Assembly (NCBI GenBank): GCA_017551215.1
Contig: JAFZMA010000137.1
Location: 1 to 28,443, forward strand
Direction: 5' to 3'
DNA: 28,443 nucleotides
Source of the DNA: Bacteroidales bacterium
GTDB taxonomy: Bacteria > Bacteroidota > Bacteroidia > Bacteroidales > UBA932
Shown: positions 24,721-28,443 of the stretch, one piece after another
Numbering within the stretch: the stretch's first letter is position 1
Layout of the letters: each line of letters begins with the position of its first letter
The notes under the pieces: generated by a model
Told to the model about the DNA's origin: nothing
Seen by the model: the letters and a program-made list of their open reading frames with translations, nothing else
The model's database searches: none
Position numbers and translations under genes: made by a program

Positions 24721-25581
24721 CTACTCGAATACTGTTTTCTCAAGCCATTCCACAAACCTTTCCTGCCAACCCAAAGCACCGGATTTCTTCTTTGGCGCTA
24801 TGCCGAACCCGTGCCCCCCCTTGGAATGGAATTCCACTTTGCAAGATACGCCTAATTTCTCTAATTCGGAAGCGAATATGTGGGAAGCTTTCGGATTCAC
24901 AATGGGGTCATCCTCGCAATGAAGCAGGAATACCGGAGGGAACTCTTCAGTAACGTTCTCTTCCAGAGAGAGTTTGGCAATCAAAGACCGGTTGCCCCTG
25001 AGGAGGTGCTTGCGAGATGGCTTATGAACCAGCGGATCCCTCATGGTGATAACCGGATAAATCATGGCCACAAAGTTCGCCCTGAAATGCGGATTATCCT
25101 CCATAGCGGCACAGCCCGCAAGATGGCCACCTGCGGAAAAGCCCACAGCCCCTATTCTGGTTGTATCTACGCCAAAGCGGATGCAACTGTCCTTGAGATA
25201 ATCCATGGCAAGACGGTAATCCTCCAGCTGCTGCGGGTATCTGGCTCCGTAAAAGCCCATCCTGTAACGCAGGACAACAGCCACAAATCCCTTGGAAGCA
25301 AACCATTTGGCAACTTGATGTCCCTCTCCCTTAATGCCCAGATAAGTGTAGCTTCCACCCGGCATAATCACAACGGCCGGCCGGTTCTGTCCTTCCTCCT
25401 CCGGAACATAAACGAATACTTTGCTTCTGTGGCGGCCGGAAACGTTTGCGTCTGCGTCTTTCCACAGCTTGTGCACATCCGTCAACTGCTGACCGTAGAT
25501 GTTAAGCGTAAAAAACAATAAAGCCGCCATCAGCAGCCATCTAAACCATCTCTCCTTCCGACCTGTATAAATCTCTGTCAT
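24721..25581 (-). CDS. Exported alpha/beta hydrolase (esterase-like)
   Basis: A 286-residue hydrolase with an N-terminal signal or anchor (RWLLMAALLFFTLNIYG, residues about 14-30). The catalytic triad is visible: S149 in GFSAGG, D225 in CEDDPIVN and H257 in GGHGFG. PGGSY (74-78) supplies the oxyanion loop. The layout is like BD-FAE/acetyl-xylan-esterase and lipase-like hydrolases, so it likely cleaves an ester outside the cytoplasm. The start ATG lies 41 bases inside the upstream gene; the next in-frame ATG (25530) would remove the basic part of the signal, so the longer start is kept. It is translationally coupled to its neighbours. Substrate not known. Confidence 0.87.
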   Translation of the reverse strand: MTEIYTGRKERWFRWLLMAALLFFTLNIYGQQLTDVHKLWKDADANVSGRHRSKVFVYVPEEEGQNRPAVVIMPGGSYTYLGIKGEGHQVAKWFASKGFVAVVLRYRMGFYGARYPQQLEDYRLAMDYLKDSCIRFGVDTTRIGAVGFSAGGHLAGCAAMEDNPHFRANFVAMIYPVITMRDPLVHKPSRKHLLRGNRSLIAKLSLEENVTEEFPPVFLLHCEDDPIVNPKASHIFASELEKLGVSCKVEFHSKGGHGFGIAPKKKSGALGWQERFVEWLEKTVFE

Positions 25582-28443
25582 TATCCCTTAACTTCTTGTA
25601 TTTGGCATCGGCGTTAACTCTTCCTTCCAGGGAAGAGTAAGCCTGTATGTAGTATCTTCTGAATTCCTGGGCCTGCTTAAGCGGCCTAGGACCCCAATCT
25701 TCAAGTTCTGAAGGACTTATCCTGTCTCCCAACTGAATAACGACCTTCCCGCGCCTGAGCAGGTGCTCTCTCTTTGGAAGCACCTGGCCCGGACCATAAA
25801 GAATAACCGGAAGGATATCCATTTCCAGATCCCTTGCTAGAGAGAAAGCGCCGCTGCGGAACTTGAGTATGCTGCAGTCCCCGCTTCTCGTACCTTCCGG
25901 GAATACCAGTATGGACACCCCCTCATCCCTGAGAGCCTTCAGTTTTTCCAGGTTGGCCTCCACTCCGTCATCTATGCACACAAAACCTGCCTTGCGTACA
26001 AAGTTACCATAAACCGGGGATTTATACACCCATCCGTTGGTGACAACCGCAATTTTGTCTGAAAGACTGAGCAGATACATAAGGTCCAGGTGAGACTGGT
26101 GGTTGCAGATAATCACGGCCGGCTTCTCCTGTGCAAACAGCTTGTCCGTCTCCTTGAAAATCTCCTTGCCCTCAAGATGTGCATCGCTGAGCATCAGAGA
26201 GAAGGAGGTTCTTGGCAACCCCTTGGAGAAGAAGCGCATAATGCCTGTTATCCTTTTCCTCAGCGATGCGGAATCTGTCCTGCCCCCCAGCGCTGTCCTG
26301 AGCTTCAGGCCAGTAAGCACAGCAACAAAGACTATCCCGCACCAGAGGGTGACCAGGATATCGGTGAGCCTTACCGGAAAAATTCTGTCCTCCCTTTCTT
26401 TGCTCAGCGATTTGCAAACCAGGAAACGGAAGATCACGGGAGGAAGCACAAATGCCAGCGCCACAACGCAGACCATTCCTATAACAGCCACGCTGCCAAG
26501 GGAATGCAGAGCCGGATGAACGGCAAAGACCAGAGAGCCCACACCGATGAACATGGTCAGGGCGGATAGAGTAACGCCCGTCTTGTAGGACGGAAGCAGA
26601 GGCTTCTTGAAAGTATGCTCGTATTGCAGGCCTTCCACCATGAATATTGTGTAGTCGTCACCCAGACCGAATATGAACGTGGCAAGTATTATGTTCACTA
26701 TGTTGAAGCTTACGCCGAATATTCCCATTATGCCGGTTATCCATATCCAGCTCACCACCATAGGCAGGAAAGCCGCCAGCGCAAGTTCCAGGCGGCGGAA
26801 GGCAATCCACAGGAAGCAGAACACCAGTATTGAGCAGATAGCCAGCACTTTGTCAAAGTCCTCCTGAAGAATGTCTATCATCTTGTCTGTCATGGAATAG
26901 GAATCGAACAGGAAAGAACCATCTGCCTTGCCGCTGAAATTCGAGTAAGATGCATATAGGCTGTCCACCTTGTCTGACGGACAGTAGAGAATGTCCATAA
27001 CTATAGTGGAGGAACTGTCTTTCAGTATGAAAGGAGAAAGCAGAGATGCAACAGGAGCAAAGAACTCCTCGTCGCGTACCTCCAGATTATTTGCCAGAAG
27101 GCCGCGGAAAGCGTTGAACGCATCCTTGCTGAATCCGGCTTTGGAAGCATTTGCGTCCAGTGCCTTCAGGAGAGTTTCAGAGTTCTTCTCCGAGAACTCT
27201 TTCCACATTTCAAGCCTCCGGGCTTGAGAAGAGGAAGATGGCAGGAACGGTCCTATTCCCCTGAATTTAAGTCCATTGATTTTATCAGCAGAAGAAGCCA
27301 TGAAACCCTGGCTCTTCTCGGATGCCTCGAGAGCCTTGTCCAGAGAGCTCCCCTCCGAAACAGCGTATACCGCAATGGCGCCCGGAGCGGAATTATATGC
27401 GGAAAGCTCCTCCAGCAGTTTCTGCTGCTGCGGTGCCATATAGTTTATCTTGGTAAAGTCTCCGCTGAAGGTAACCTTGCGGCTGAAGAAGAACAGGACA
27501 ACCGTAACTCCCAGAATAATCCAGAACATGAAGCGGCTTTCCTCCGGACGAATATTAGCCCATTTTCCCATCCATCCGCCGTCTCTGCTCCTGTATTCCT
27601 TCTCTCCAACCCAGTGAGGCAGAAACAGAACCACAAACAGTATAGCTCCCACCAGAGACACTGCGGCAAACAGGCCAAAGTCCCTCATTCCGGAAGCGCT
27701 CATTACAAGCAGAGAAAGGAATGCGCCAACCGTGGTTATATTGCCGATTACCATCGGGCTGGCTATGTCCTTCAACGCCGTACGGGAATTATGAGTGAAG
27801 CCCAGACGTGTGGAATACAGCAGAGAGTAATCCACTGCTATTCCGAATATTACGCAGCAGGCCGCCAGAGCCACGCTGGAAACTTCCGCCTTGAACGCTC
27901 CCATGAACGCAAGTCCCGCGGCTATGCCAAAGATTACCGGTATGCAGATGAGAACTATTGGCCTTACCCTTCTGAAATACCAGGCCAGAAGAATAATTAT
28001 CAATGCCACAGCTATGGAAGCGCACCACACGGTGTCTTGCATCATCCTGTCCGCATTCATCACAGCCACCACAGGAGAACCGGTAAAAGTCATCTCCACA
28101 TCCGGGAACTTGGCCTGGACAGAATCCCTTACGGCATATACCCGACTGAGCATCTGCTTGTTATGATTAGTCTCACTCCCTCCGAATCCAGACGAGAAGT
28201 TCATCATTACAGCCAGAGAATCCGGTGTATAAAGATAATCTCCTATAACCTTGTAGCCGCTCTGGGAACCAAGATCCGACAGCTTTTTCAGAAGGCCGGC
28301 GGAAAAGTGGAAAGGATCCGCGGAAACTATGCCCTGCGAGATTCCGGAAGTGGAAACCAGAGATGCCCTGTCCTCTTCCAGTGCCGCAAGGAAATCCCCC
28401 CTCTGAATAATGGAATCCATCGCAGAGTAATCTTCAGAGTCCA
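25541..28443 (-). CDS. MMPL-family transporter fused to a lysophospholipid acyltransferase, partial
   Basis: The frame runs open past the right edge, so the N-terminus is missing; at least 960 residues are seen. An RND/MMPL exporter with two membrane-span clusters forms most of it, including GIAVDYSLLY in the first half and FGLGDDYTIFMVEG in the second, where acidic residues in the membrane are typical of proton-driven MMPL pumps. The last 230 residues are a PlsC domain: CNHQSHLDL (HxxxxD) and FPEGTRSGD. Related Bacteroidota proteins are annotated as trifunctional, with a SAM-dependent methyltransferase after the acyltransferase; here the protein stops just after the acyltransferase, so that domain is absent. 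Likely lipid or polyene-type pigment export. The hydrolase gene overlaps its end. Confidence 0.87.
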   Translation of the reverse strand, partial: DSEDYSAMDSIIQRGDFLAALEEDRASLVSTSGISQGIVSADPFHFSAGLLKKLSDLGSQSGYKVIGDYLYTPDSLAVMMNFSSGFGGSETNHNKQMLSRVYAVRDSVQAKFPDVEMTFTGSPVVAVMNADRMMQDTVWCASIAVALIIILLAWYFRRVRPIVLICIPVIFGIAAGLAFMGAFKAEVSSVALAACCVIFGIAVDYSLLYSTRLGFTHNSRTALKDIASPMVIGNITTVGAFLSLLVMSASGMRDFGLFAAVSLVGAILFVVLFLPHWVGEKEYRSRDGGWMGKWANIRPEESRFMFWIILGVTVVLFFFSRKVTFSGDFTKINYMAPQQQKLLEELSAYNSAPGAIAVYAVSEGSSLDKALEASEKSQGFMASSADKINGLKFRGIGPFLPSSSSQARRLEMWKEFSEKNSETLLKALDANASKAGFSKDAFNAFRGLLANNLEVRDEEFFAPVASLLSPFILKDSSSTIVMDILYCPSDKVDSLYASYSNFSGKADGSFLFDSYSMTDKMIDILQEDFDKVLAICSILVFCFLWIAFRRLELALAAFLPMVVSWIWITGIMGIFGVSFNIVNIILATFIFGLGDDYTIFMVEGLQYEHTFKKPLLPSYKTGVTLSALTMFIGVGSLVFAVHPALHSLGSVAVIGMVCVVALAFVLPPVIFRFLVCKSLSKEREDRIFPVRLTDILVTLWCGIVFVAVLTGLKLRTALGGRTDSASLRKRITGIMRFFSKGLPRTSFSLMLSDAHLEGKEIFKETDKLFAQEKPAVIICNHQSHLDLMYLLSLSDKIAVVTNGWVYKSPVYGNFVRKAGFVCIDDGVEANLEKLKALRDEGVSILVFPEGTRSGDCSILKFRSGAFSLARDLEMDILPVILYGPGQVLPKREHLLRRGKVVIQLGDRISPSELEDWGPRPLKQAQEFRRYYIQAYSSLEGRVNADAKYKKLRDNDRDLYRSEGEMV

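Larger units (their letters stand above)
230..26411. repeat. Dispersed 9-mer CTCAGCGAT / ATCGCTGAG, 14 exact copies
   Basis: CTCAGCGAT occurs on the plus strand at 230, 7688, 9342, 19664, 20782, 24544, 26259 and 26403. ATCGCTGAG occurs at 5456, 9890, 10441, 13717, 14368 and 26183 (first base given). Ten are inside genes, read in several frames, and four are between genes or at a gene start. About 0.2 copies are expected by chance on both strands. Flanking bases are not conserved beyond a C or A before ATCGCTGAG in almost all copies. Confidence 0.9.

Noticed and set aside
28418..28420. ATG at 28420 as the true start of the MMPL fusion
   Set aside because: The frame stays open to the window edge, and MMPL proteins have more sequence at the N-terminus; the gene is cut by the window.

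Overview
The window looks like chromosomal DNA from a member of the Bacteroidales (phylum Bacteroidota). The evidence is the set of gene families, several promoters matching the Bacteroidetes housekeeping pattern (TTTG, then TAnnTTTG about 20 bases later), mostly weak Shine-Dalgarno sequences, and many secreted proteins and lipoproteins. A close match to a named genus cannot be made from sequence reading alone.

Layout. Positions 1-219 hold the 3' end of a TauE/SafE-type membrane permease. A minus-strand pair follows: class II fructose-bisphosphate aldolase (fba) and a Cof-type HAD phosphatase. Divergent from it are guanylate kinase (gmk) with an unusual lysine/alanine/proline tail, an RluA-type pseudouridine synthase and a short-chain dehydrogenase. 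nadD is convergent with these. Next come two divergent exported proteins of unknown function (5483-7622), dnaK with a repeat-bearing leader, and a CoA-transferase/HerA-like ATPase pair. The block 12974-15654 (minus strand) has a Nudix hydrolase, AMP nucleosidase (amn) and rmuC.

From about 15655 to 20140 the composition turns visibly AT-rich. This segment carries a transposase remnant, a possible tiny membrane peptide, an exported protein of unknown function, a cysteine-rich lipoprotein with an InlB-like repeat, and an O-antigen-ligase/polymerase-like membrane protein whose start seems abnormal. It looks like an acquired or rearranged island. After it come a 1102-residue tricorn-like exported protease, a PlsC-type acyltransferase, an exported alpha/beta hydrolase and a large MMPL-transporter/acyltransferase fusion that runs off the right edge. 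The last three are tightly packed and suggest a lipid or acyl-compound export operon.

The most striking signal is not a gene. The exact 9-mer ATCGCTGAG (complement CTCAGCGAT) occurs 14 times. It appears on both strands, inside genes in several reading frames and between genes, where about 0.2 copies would be expected by chance. This behaves like a genome-wide signal word (uptake, Chi-like, segregation or methylation-related) rather than a protein-driven or transposon repeat.
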